From the NCBI GenBank assembly GCA_021823385.1, contig JAKAOC010000041.1:1-10182 (forward strand): a stretch of DNA of 10,182 bases, in the 5' to 3' direction. Position 1 is the stretch's first letter. Each line of letters opens with the position of its first letter. This document shows positions 1 to 6,275 of this stretch, piece by piece. Both the position numbers and the translations under genes were made by a program. The stretch comes from Actinomycetes bacterium. Lineage in GTDB: Bacteria > Actinomycetota > Acidimicrobiia > Acidimicrobiales > Acidimicrobiaceae. The notes under the pieces were generated by a model. The model was not told where the DNA came from and made no database searches. It saw only the letters and a program-made list of their open reading frames with translations.

Positions 1-1494
1 TTGGGCCGCCTCGGTGACCTGTTGGGGCGGGTGCGCCTCTACAACTTCGGCTTTCTTGTTTTCACGCTCGGATCACTCGCCCTGGCGCTGACCCCGGGCA
101 AGGGGAGCTCGGCGGCCGCCTTCATAGTGGCGATGCGGATCGTCCAGGGCGTGGGCGGCGCGCTTCTCTTTGCGAACTCCAATGCGATCCTGGCCGACGC
201 CTTCCCGCCCGCAAGGCGTGGAATGGCTTTGGGGATCAACCAGGTCGCCGGTCTTTCGGGGGCGTTTCTCGGCCTCATCGTCGGAGGCGTGCTGGCCGAC
301 ATCAACTGGCGGCTGGTCTTTGCCATCTCGGTGCCATTCGGAGCCTTCGGCACCATCTGGGCCTACTTCAAGCTGGTCTCGGTGGCCCCTCGCAAGCACG
401 CCAAGATCGACTACCTGGGCTCGTCCGTCTTTGCGGCGGGCCTGGTGCTGATCCTCATCGCGATCACCTATGGAACCCAGCCCTCGCCCGGGCACAGCAT
501 GAGCTGGACAACCCCGGCAATCATGGCCGAGGGGCTGGGCGGCCTGGCGCTCCTGATCGCCTTCTTCGTTATCGAGCGGCACGTGGCCGAGCCCATGCTG
601 GACGTGAGACTGTTCAGGCTGCGCGCATTCGCCGCCGGAAACTTCGCGAACCTGCTGGCCTCGATCGGCCGCGGCGGCCTGCAGTTCATGCTCATCCTCT
701 GGCTGCAGGGTATCTGGCTACCTTTGCACGGGTACGACTTCGCCCAGACACCGCTTTGGGCGGGCATCTACATGCTGCCCTTGACGGTCGGCTTTCTCCT
801 TGCCGGACCCGCCTCGGGCTACTTATCAGACCGATACGGGGCGAGAGCGTTCTCCACGCTGGGGATGGCGGTGGCGGCCACCTCGTTTCTGCTGCTCCTG
901 GCCGTTCCGGTCAACTTCAGCTACTGGTTCTTTGCGCCCGTAATCTTCCTGAACGGAATCGGCTTCGGCCTTTTCGCCGCCCCCAATACAACCGCGGTTA
1001 TGAACTCGGTGCCCGCCCGCTCCAGGGGCACCGCCTCGGGGGTGCTTGCCACGCTCACCAACACCGGCCAGGTGCTTTCGATCGGTGTCTTCTTCTCGCT
1101 CATGATCGTTGGTCTGAGCGCCACGCTCCCGGGGCAGCTCTTCGGAGGGCTGACCAAGGCGGGTCTGCCCGCCGCCCAGGCCAATACGGTCGCGCACCTG
1201 CCCGCGGTTGCCAGCCTTTTCGGCGCATTCCTCGGCTTCAATCCGATCAAGGTGCTGCTGGGCAATTCGCTCTCGAAGCTCCCGGCGCATTCCGCGGCCC
1301 TGCTGACCTCGAAGTCCTACTTCCCGAGCCTCATATCGGCAGCCTTCAAGCACGGGATCGGGATCGCCTTCACCGTGGCCGCCATCCTCTGCATCGCAGC
1401 CGGAATCGCTTCCGCGCTGCGGGGGCGCCACTTCGTTCATCATCAGGCGGGAGAGATCCTTGTCGACGACGAACTGCCTGCCGCCGCTGAGTGA
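1..1494 (+). CDS. DHA2-type MFS multidrug exporter (5' end cut)
   Basis: Proton-driven drug or metabolite exporter of the major facilitator superfamily, EmrB/QacA-like (DHA2, 14 transmembrane helices); acts in the inner membrane. The frame is open from base 1 and begins inside the loop after TM2, with the family motif A seen as GRLGDLLGRVR at residues 2-12, so roughly the first 50-70 residues (TM1-2) lie outside the window and the TTG at base 1 is not the start. Motif B is visible as RIVQGVGGA (46-54), and a GGVLAD glycine-rich segment (95-100) fits the antiporter TM5 region. About twelve further hydrophobic segments follow, with a long loop before the last helix (about residues 450-475), as in many DHA2 proteins. 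The protein ends in a short acidic tail. Substrate cannot be told from sequence. The MBL hydrolase gene follows 86 nt downstream on the same strand and may be co-transcribed. Family assignment is firm; the specific role is unknown. Confidence 0.93.
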   Translation: MGRLGDLLGRVRLYNFGFLVFTLGSLALALTPGKGSSAAAFIVAMRIVQGVGGALLFANSNAILADAFPPARRGMALGINQVAGLSGAFLGLIVGGVLADINWRLVFAISVPFGAFGTIWAYFKLVSVAPRKHAKIDYLGSSVFAAGLVLILIAITYGTQPSPGHSMSWTTPAIMAEGLGGLALLIAFFVIERHVAEPMLDVRLFRLRAFAAGNFANLLASIGRGGLQFMLILWLQGIWLPLHGYDFAQTPLWAGIYMLPLTVGFLLAGPASGYLSDRYGARAFSTLGMAVAATSFLLLLAVPVNFSYWFFAPVIFLNGIGFGLFAAPNTTAVMNSVPARSRGTASGVLATLTNTGQVLSIGVFFSLMIVGLSATLPGQLFGGLTKAGLPAAQANTVAHLPAVASLFGAFLGFNPIKVLLGNSLSKLPAHSAALLTSKSYFPSLISAAFKHGIGIAFTVAAILCIAAGIASALRGRHFVHHQAGEILVDDELPAAAE

Positions 1495-1567
1495 GCCGCT
1501 GGCTCCAGTCAGGGCCGCATGCTTAGAATCGGCGTCGTGAAGATCCCCGCCTACAACCCTGAGCAAC

Positions 1568-1572
1568 GGAGG
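1568..1572 (+). promoter_or_regulatory. Shine-Dalgarno for the MBL hydrolase
   Basis: GGAGG lies 8 nt before the ATG at 1581 and supports that start over the in-frame ATG at 1635. Confidence 0.75.
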
Positions 1573-1580
1573 CCGCGGCG

Positions 1581-2513
1581 ATGAGCGCTTCTGCACCGAC
1601 CGATCCACGCGACGGCCTGACGCCGCTCGGGGCCATGCCCCAGATCGCGGAGCTGGAGGAGGGGGTGGTAAGGATCCTCGCGCCAAACGCCTCGCCCATG
1701 ACGTTGGACGGCACCAACACCTACCTGGTCTACGGCCGCAACGGAGGCGCATACCTTGTGGACCCCGGGCCGGTGGACGATGCCCACTTCGTCCGGATAG
1801 CGGCGCAGATCGAGAATCGGGAACTCGACCCGCGCGGAGTGGTGCTCACCCATCATCACATCGACCATGCCGAGTCGGCGCACCGCTTCTCACGCGAGTG
1901 GAGCGTCCCCATCTTTGCAGGCGCGCTCGAGGATCCGGCCAGACCGGCGGTGCTTGTCTCCGAAGGCGACTCCATCGAGGTGGATGGGCAGCGCCTGACC
2001 GCCATGCGCACGCCGGGCCACACCGCCGACCATCTGTGCTTCACCTTGCCATCGGGGAGGGCGCTGACCGGTGACCACGTCCTGGGCAGGGGGACCTCTG
2101 TAGTGGCATACCCGGACGGGGACCTCGAACGGTACCTGCAGTCGCTGCTCCACCTGGAGGGCGCCCAGCCCAAGGGCATGTATCCCGGGCACGGGCCCGA
2201 ACTCTCGGAGGAGAGCGCGGCGGACGTCCTGGACTACTACATTTCGCACCGCCTCTACCGCATCGGCCAGGTTCTCGAGGCCTTCTCGGCGGTTCGGACC
2301 CCGGTGGCCGAAGCCGTGCGCGGGATCTACGGCCAAAGCATTCCCCCGGGGCTCTTCTTTGCGGCGGAGCTTTCCACCAGAGCCGCCATCTCGATGCTGG
2401 TGAGTCGGGGCTACCTCGAGCCCGCCGGCGACGAGGACCACTACGTCCGTGCCGGAGCCGGTGTGGAGAGCCTGCTAGGCGAGCTGGTGGCGGAGCGCCG
2501 GCGGCCGCTCTGA
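1581..2513 (+). CDS. MBL-fold metallo-hydrolase, LACTB2-like with winged-helix tail
   Basis: A 310-residue metallo-beta-lactamase-fold hydrolase, predicted cytosolic and binuclear zinc dependent. Metal ligands are visible: HHHIDH at 91-96 (HxHxDH motif), His147 in TPGHT, Asp165 in TGDHVLG, and His204 in YPGHG. The segment TGDHVLGRGTS followed by DLERYLQSL, and the C-terminal part (about 225-285) that should form a small winged-helix domain, match the LACTB2-like branch (beta-lactamase-like protein 2) rather than glyoxalase II or true beta-lactamases. The human LACTB2 is an endoribonuclease; the substrate of bacterial relatives is mostly unknown, so no reaction is assigned here. Start ATG has a good Shine-Dalgarno. 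It follows the exporter gene by 86 nt and converges with the minus-strand ATPase gene, stops being 3 nt apart. Confidence 0.93.
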   Translation: MSASAPTDPRDGLTPLGAMPQIAELEEGVVRILAPNASPMTLDGTNTYLVYGRNGGAYLVDPGPVDDAHFVRIAAQIENRELDPRGVVLTHHHIDHAESAHRFSREWSVPIFAGALEDPARPAVLVSEGDSIEVDGQRLTAMRTPGHTADHLCFTLPSGRALTGDHVLGRGTSVVAYPDGDLERYLQSLLHLEGAQPKGMYPGHGPELSEESAADVLDYYISHRLYRIGQVLEAFSAVRTPVAEAVRGIYGQSIPPGLFFAAELSTRAAISMLVSRGYLEPAGDEDHYVRAGAGVESLLGELVAERRRPL

Positions 2514-2516
2514 TCA

Positions 2517-3836
2517 TTACCATTGCGCGCTCCGGCGTCTGCGCCTGGTCGAGGGCATTCGAGCCTCGGGCCCGGCCGTGCGCGGCGGGCGGTCATTCGC
2601 GGTGTCGAGCCAGGAGGCCAGCTCCTGGCCTATGACGGCCGGGATTCGACCCACCTCCTCGTGGGCACTCTCCACTCCGCGCTGTTCGGGAAGTGAAAAG
2701 ATGGCAGGTGGCTTATGCCCGGGATGCCGGGTGCCCACCTCCTCTGCCGCGAAGTCCGTGATCTCCTTGAGTGCCGTGGGACGCCTTGTGAAAGTGGCTC
2801 TCGGCGCCCTGTTCATGCACAGGGCGATGCGCTCGGGCGCCAATCCTGAGTCGAGGAGGCGCTCGAGGATGCGCAGACCTCCGTGCACGCCGTGCAACGA
2901 CGCGTCGGCCACCAGTGCCACCCGGTCGCAGAGCGCGAGTGCCGCATCAGCGGCCGACGCGGAGGTGGATGATCCAATCGTCGCCGAATCAAGGTCGATC
3001 ACCACGTGGTCGAAGTTTGCTGCCATGGCGCGAACCACCTCGGTGATGGCGGCTGATGACAGCAACGTCACGTCGTCGAGACGCTTTGCTCCGGCCAGGA
3101 GCAGGTAGCCGCGCGAAAGTGCGGGCAGGCAGCAGCCGTGGACCTGCTTGGCGGCCAGTGGACCCCGGGCCGCCGCACGAGCCAGCTCGACCAGCGAAGG
3201 CCCGGTTGGGTCGATGTCGTGGTACATGGCCAGGGATGCCTCCGCCCCCAGGTCCACTACCGCCACCGAGGAACGGGTGGCGAGGGCCTGCGCGGCTGCC
3301 ATGGCAACCGTCGACGACCCGGCGCCTCGCGCACCCAGAACCCCGGTGACCAGCCCTCGCGGACCCGGTCCCGGGGCCACGGCCGAGGACGTCCAGGTGT
3401 GGGCGACCGCCCCTCCCCCGGCCGGTTCGGCCGGGCGGGGAACGGCCGCCAGCTGGGCGGCGATCGTCTCGGGCGAAAAGGGGAAGCTCACCAGGGCGTC
3501 GAGCCCCTCCGGCTCCCGCGGAAGGGGAAGCGTGGCCACTCCCATGATGCGGACTTTGGCATTCGCAAGTGCCCGGGTGGCCGCGATTGCCTCGGTGTTT
3601 TCGGCGTCCAACACCACGAGTGCCGGCTCGGCCGGAGCCGCCAGCGCCTCGGCGAGCTCCTCCAACGAAAGGATCACGGAGAGGCTCATCTCGACAACCG
3701 ACCCGTTTGCCCAGCGGTTCAGATCGCGCACCCACTGCTGTGAACCGCGGGCCATGGCGATGACTCTGGCCTGGTCCAGCAGTGGTGGCGCCGCGGCCTC
3801 GAAGAGGCGCTCGGGATAACGTTCCTGCATTTCCAT
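2517..3836 (-). CDS. CpaE/TadZ-like MinD-family ATPase with atypical P-loop
   Basis: A 439-residue protein of the CpaE/TadZ (SIMIBI, ParA/MinD) group, which localises Tad/Flp pilus machinery at the membrane. Residues about 50-130 look like the degenerate receiver-like domain found at the N terminus of TadZ/CpaE. Residues about 160-400 are the ATPase-like domain: the P-loop is GARGAGSST (168-176), with Arg170 at the signature-lysine site and Ser174 at the Walker A lysine site; VVDLGAE (194-200) is the switch I/A' region and VVIDLDS (278-284) the Walker B-like strand. The C terminus is a basic tail with five arginines (431-435). The start chosen is the ATG at 3836, 5 nt after the cpaB-like stop; a second ATG at 3830 is possible. 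An open frame runs further upstream to 4478, but that part is arginine-rich out-of-frame translation of cpaB. Translation ends with tandem stops (TAA TGA). Family is fairly sure; whether it binds or hydrolyses ATP is open. Confidence 0.88.
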   Translation of the reverse strand: MEMQERYPERLFEAAAPPLLDQARVIAMARGSQQWVRDLNRWANGSVVEMSLSVILSLEELAEALAAPAEPALVVLDAENTEAIAATRALANAKVRIMGVATLPLPREPEGLDALVSFPFSPETIAAQLAAVPRPAEPAGGGAVAHTWTSSAVAPGPGPRGLVTGVLGARGAGSSTVAMAAAQALATRSSVAVVDLGAEASLAMYHDIDPTGPSLVELARAAARGPLAAKQVHGCCLPALSRGYLLLAGAKRLDDVTLLSSAAITEVVRAMAANFDHVVIDLDSATIGSSTSASAADAALALCDRVALVADASLHGVHGGLRILERLLDSGLAPERIALCMNRAPRATFTRRPTALKEITDFAAEEVGTRHPGHKPPAIFSLPEQRGVESAHEEVGRIPAVIGQELASWLDTANDRPPRTAGPEARMPSTRRRRRSAQW

Positions 3837-3841
3837 GGCGG

Positions 3842-4564
3842 CTATCCCGAGAAGCTCAGCTGGTAGGTCCCCGGGTCGTCCGGAGGGGCGACACCGTTGG
3901 CAAGATCGAGCCAGATGGTCTGGCTGGAGGCGCCGTTGGCTATCTGCAGCGCGGTCTCCGAGTCCGGGCAGGCAAGCGTTACTGCAATGGTGGGGTCCGA
4001 AGCCGCGGATAAGCCGGCTTGGGGCACCGTCACCGCGGTGACGGCAAGGCCGCGGCCCAGCACGGTGGTTATCGCCCCGCTCCCGGTTCCCGAGGTGGCG
4101 AGCACGTCGACGCGGTCGCCGACCGCCAGTGCGCCTGCGAGGGCGTGCGACAAGGGCAACCCGAAGGAGATCTGTCTCATGGCCTTGCCGGATCTGGGTG
4201 CGGCGGCTTCGTTGGCGAAGACCTCCTGGCCCCGTGCGACGGGGATGAGCAGAACGCGGCCGACCAAGTTGCCGAGCGTCAGCGGTGGAGGAAGGGATAC
4301 TCCGCGTGGCACCTGCATGGCCACTCTGTAGAGGTCCGCGGCTGTGACGACTGTCCCGGCCGACAGGGCGGTGGCGGCGATGGCTACCTGCTCGACGCGA
4401 GTGGGCTGGGCGGCATTGGCGGCAAGGTCTGCGCCTGAGGCCGCAATCGCCGCCACGGACAGACCGATAGCCACCCACTGGCGGCGGACGGCCGGCCGGG
4501 CCTGGCGAGGCGCAGCCGGTTTCGAAGTGCGCCCTGGCAGTCTGCCGAGAGTTGGCGCGCGCAT
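3842..4564 (-). CDS. CpaB/RcpC-like SAF-domain protein of a Tad pilus system
   Basis: A 240-residue, inner-membrane-anchored protein of the CpaB/RcpC family, known as a periplasmic or extracytoplasmic assembly component of Tad (Flp) pili. A basic cytosolic N terminus (1-29) precedes one membrane segment (about 30-50, VAIGLSVAAIAA core). A SAF domain follows (about 58-120: LSAGTVVTAADL, then VGRVLLIPVARGQEV), and then the RcpC-type domain starting MRQISFGLPL (129-138) with GDRVDVLAT (149-157). It is slightly short for the family. ATG at 4564 is preceded by a strong Shine-Dalgarno (GGAAGG). The cpaE/tadZ-like gene follows after 5 nt, so the two are almost certainly one transcript. The HTH regulator gene lies divergently upstream. 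No other tad genes are in the window, so its partner machinery cannot be confirmed here. Confidence 0.85.
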   Translation of the reverse strand: MRAPTLGRLPGRTSKPAAPRQARPAVRRQWVAIGLSVAAIAASGADLAANAAQPTRVEQVAIAATALSAGTVVTAADLYRVAMQVPRGVSLPPPLTLGNLVGRVLLIPVARGQEVFANEAAAPRSGKAMRQISFGLPLSHALAGALAVGDRVDVLATSGTGSGAITTVLGRGLAVTAVTVPQAGLSAASDPTIAVTLACPDSETALQIANGASSQTIWLDLANGVAPPDDPGTYQLSFSG

Positions 4565-4570
4565 GGCTTT

Positions 4571-4585
4571 CCTTCCGATCGAAGG
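4571..4585 (-). promoter_or_regulatory. Shine-Dalgarno of cpaB-like gene inside a small hairpin
   Basis: On the minus strand the sequence CCTTC-GATCG-GAAGG forms a perfect 5-bp stem with a 5-nt loop. Its 3' arm is part of GGAAGG, the ribosome binding site that sits 7 nt or so before the ATG at 4564. The stem is short, so masking of the site would be partial at most. Confidence 0.4.
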
Positions 4586-4621
4586 TGTCGTTGTGGCCTA
4601 AGGCGACCGGGAGAGCCGAAC

Positions 4622-4649
4622 TTTTTGATGATTATCAACAAAATATAAT
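4622..4649 (+). promoter_or_regulatory. Putative promoter for the HTH gene
   Basis: An exact consensus TATAAT (4644-4649) stands out in an AT-rich stretch of otherwise GC-rich DNA. A weak -35 candidate, TTTTTG (4622-4627), is 16 nt upstream. Transcription would begin near 4656 and give a leader of about 95 nt before the ATG at 4751. The -10 is strong, the -35 is poor, so an activator may be needed. Confidence 0.42.
4625..4638. promoter_or_regulatory. Palindrome, possible operator
   Basis: TTGAT-GATT-ATCAA is a perfect inverted repeat with 5-bp arms and a 4-nt centre; two further T/A pairs match on each side after one mismatch. It lies in the spacer of the plus-strand promoter and over the expected start point (about 4638) of the minus-strand promoter, where a bound dimer would affect both. 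Confidence 0.4.
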
Positions 4650-4674
4650 AAGAATTTCTGGTAAGTGATGGAAA
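4645..4674 (-). promoter_or_regulatory. Putative promoter for the cpaB-cpaE unit
   Basis: On the minus strand TTTCCA (4674-4669) and TATTAT (4650-4645) are separated by 18 nt, a reasonable sigma70-type arrangement. Transcription would start near 4638, about 74 nt before the ATG at 4564. The -10 overlaps the plus-strand TATAAT by 5 bp. Confidence 0.38.
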
Positions 4675-4707
4675 GTGCGCTAAATTTCTGAAGCACATTC
4701 ATGTAGT

Positions 4708-4725
4708 GCCGACCATAGCGTCGGC
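4708..4725 (+). promoter_or_regulatory. Leader hairpin upstream of the HTH ribosome binding site
   Basis: GCCGAC-CATAGC-GTCGGC is a perfect 6-bp stem with a 6-nt loop, ending 11 nt before the AAGGAGG of the HTH gene. No U-tract follows, so it is not a terminator. It could be an mRNA structure or a protein site; function unknown. Confidence 0.35.
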
Positions 4726-4736
4726 CCGTGCAAATC

Positions 4737-4743
4737 AAGGAGG
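4737..4743 (+). promoter_or_regulatory. Strong Shine-Dalgarno fixing the HTH gene start
   Basis: AAGGAGG is close to the full anti-16S consensus, 7 nt before the ATG at 4751. It decides that start over the in-frame GTG at 4706, which would place this site inside the gene. Confidence 0.85.
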
Positions 4744-4750
4744 CATCGGC

Positions 4751-4996
4751 ATGGCGCCCACTAACGAGTCGCCGATCGAGAAGATCACCTGGCTCAGCTC
4801 CAAGGAAGCGTGCGAGTACCTAGGCGTGAGCTTGCAGACGCTTTACCGCTTCGTCGATTCCGGGTCGCTGCCCGCGCACCACATGGGGCGGGTCATTCGC
4901 TTCAAATACAGCGACATGGTCGCCTTCGTCGAGGCGCAGCGGGTCGTGCCGGGAAGCCTTTCTTCGGTTACCCGCCCCATCAAAAAGGAGAAATAG
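4751..4996 (+). CDS. Excisionase/MerR-type helix-turn-helix DNA-binding protein
   Basis: An 81-residue, single-domain DNA-binding protein of the HTH_17 (excisionase, MerR-like winged helix) group. Residues 14-61 carry the typical pattern: LSSKEACEYLGVSLQTLYRF (15-34) gives the helix-turn-helix, SGSLPAHHMGRVIRFKYSD (37-55) the wing and following strand, and MVAFVEAQR the last helix. A short disordered, lysine-ending tail follows (TRPIKKEK). Such proteins are either phage/plasmid excisionases or, in actinomycetes, small transcription factors such as BldC. There is no integrase, attachment site or other mobile gene here, which favours a regulator. Its divergent position to the cpaB-cpaE unit, sharing an AT-rich control region, suggests control of that unit and of itself; this is inference from layout. 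Confidence 0.85.
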   Translation: MAPTNESPIEKITWLSSKEACEYLGVSLQTLYRFVDSGSLPAHHMGRVIRFKYSDMVAFVEAQRVVPGSLSSVTRPIKKEK

Positions 4997-5271
4997 GCGC
5001 TCGGCCGGTCTTTCGGGAATCGGTTCCCGGCGACGGCGAATCAACGGCCGGAGCCCTTTTTGATCCGTCCGGGCCATTGCAGCCGCACTTGGCCGCGGCC
5101 CGGAGACGGCTCGACCGGGCACTCACCTTCTTGCCGGGTAGGCGTGAGTGTATGAGGCGGTGGCATCCGAACCTTTGCAGGCTTCGCGGCCGCCTGGGCT
5201 GGTAGGTTTAAAGGCAGATCCTGGAGGATGATTGCTGAATAGCTACATTGCGGAGAGCCCGGGCGTGGCGG
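4997..5271 (+). other. Gene-free gap with possible structured phoH leader
   Basis: No convincing coding region in this 275-nt stretch: open frames on both strands are arginine/proline-rich extensions or shadows. It holds several potential hairpins: CGGGAA/TTCCCG with a TCGG loop (5014-5029); CACTCAC/GTGAGTG (5120-5126 with 5144-5150) containing an inner GCC/GGC pair; and CAGGC/GCCTG (5178-5182 with 5192-5196) nested in CCTTT/AAAGG (5172-5176 with 5210-5214). None has a terminal U-run, and none matches a riboswitch class I know. A promoter for the phoH cluster should lie here, but I find no clear -35/-10 pair. Confidence 0.4.
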
Positions 5272-6225
5272 ATGTCTGAAGCCGTGGTCGTCCTTGTCCC
5301 GGGGAACCACTTGATGGCGGGCCTGGTGGGCAACGCCGACGAGTTTCTGCGCATCGCCGAGCAGTCCTTCCCCGACACGTCAGTTGTGGTGCGTGGCAAC
5401 CAGATCACCCTGGACGGGCCCGATGCGGACACAATGGCCAAGCTTTTTCGCGAATGGATCGTGCTGCTCGAATCCGGCGAACGCCTCGATTCGGGCGGGG
5501 TGAGCCGAACCATAGACATGGTGAAGGCCGACATCAGTCCATCGGATGTGCTTACGTCGCGCATCGTCAAGGCCAGCCACGGACGTTACGTCAAGCCCAA
5601 GACGGCAGGCCAGAAGCGCTACAGCGACGCGATTTCCGCCAACGTCATCACGTTCGGGATCGGTCCCGCCGGCACGGGTAAGAGCTATCTCGCCGTTGCC
5701 CAGGCCGTGCAGGCGTTGCAGGACAAGAGCGTGAATCGCATCATCCTGACCAGGCCGGCCGTGGAAGCGGGCGAGAGGCTGGGCTTCCTGCCGGGAGACC
5801 TGATGGCAAAGGTGGACCCCTATCTGCGCCCTCTCTATGACGCCCTCTACGACATGCTGGAGCCGGAGACGGTGGGCCGCTTTCTGGAGCGTGGAACCAT
5901 AGAGGTTGCGCCGCTGGCCTTCATGCGCGGCCGCACCCTGAACTCCAGCTTCATAATTCTGGACGAGGCGCAGAACACCACTCCCGAGCAGATGAAGATG
6001 TTCCTGACCCGGATCGGCTTCGGGTCACGTGTGGTGATCACCGGAGACGTCACCCAGGTTGACATTGCCGAAGGCCGCAGCGGCCTGGCCGGGCTCGAGC
6101 GGCTGCTGACCGGGATCGAAGGCGTGGCCTTTGTCCATTTGAACCGCAGGGACGTGGTCCGCCACCGTATCGTCTCCGATATCATCGCCGCCTATGAGCG
6201 CGATGAGCAGGCTCGCACCTCCTGA
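5272..6225 (+). CDS. phoH: PhoH family ATPase (YbeZ-like)
   Basis: A 317-residue cytosolic P-loop ATPase of the PhoH/YbeZ family, whose members associate with YbeY and are thought to work in RNA metabolism and ribosome maturation. The N-terminal part (about 10-90) holds the small nucleic-acid-binding-like region with VVVRGNQITLDG (38-49). Walker A is GPAGTGKS (131-138), the family signature RPAVEAGERLGFLPGDL is at 161-177, and Walker B is FIILDEAQN (227-235), followed by the sensor strand VVITGDVTQVD (254-264). Length is normal for the family. The start is uncertain: ATG at 5272 has only GGAGAG 14 nt upstream; an in-frame TTG at 5248 lacks a site, and an in-frame TGA at 5236 bars anything further upstream. 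ybeY follows 50 nt downstream. Strong identification. Confidence 0.95.
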   Translation: MSEAVVVLVPGNHLMAGLVGNADEFLRIAEQSFPDTSVVVRGNQITLDGPDADTMAKLFREWIVLLESGERLDSGGVSRTIDMVKADISPSDVLTSRIVKASHGRYVKPKTAGQKRYSDAISANVITFGIGPAGTGKSYLAVAQAVQALQDKSVNRIILTRPAVEAGERLGFLPGDLMAKVDPYLRPLYDALYDMLEPETVGRFLERGTIEVAPLAFMRGRTLNSSFIILDEAQNTTPEQMKMFLTRIGFGSRVVITGDVTQVDIAEGRSGLAGLERLLTGIEGVAFVHLNRRDVVRHRIVSDIIAAYERDEQARTS

Positions 6226-6275
6226 GGGCGGAGCGGAGCCGTGCCGCCGGTTTGGACGGGACGGCCGTAGATTGG

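Noticed and set aside
1524..1529. TAGAAT as a -10 box before the MBL hydrolase gene
   Set aside because: One mismatch from consensus but no acceptable -35 at 16-18 nt and no correctly spaced extended TG; not enough to call a promoter.
826..1752. Long minus-strand open frame (308 codons) opposite the exporter
   Set aside because: Low-complexity R/G-rich product, no motifs, and it lies over a well-supported plus-strand gene; typical of antisense frames in GC-rich DNA.
3837..4478. Upstream extension of the cpaE-like frame by 214 codons
   Set aside because: It is arginine-rich, has no domain signal, and runs antiparallel in frame choice to the clear CpaB-like coding sequence; the real gene starts after the cpaB stop.
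4751..4996. HTH protein as an excisionase of a mobile element
   Set aside because: No integrase, att-like repeats, tRNA gene or phage genes nearby; a regulator fits better.
5014..5029. CGGGAA-TCGG-TTCCCG as a terminator for the HTH gene
   Set aside because: Only 6 bp and followed by GCGACGGCG rather than a U-run; kept only as a possible leader structure.
5057..5061. TTTTT run as the tail of a terminator
   Set aside because: The only nearby pairing (GGCCGGA with TCCGGGCC) puts the T-run in the loop, not after the stem.
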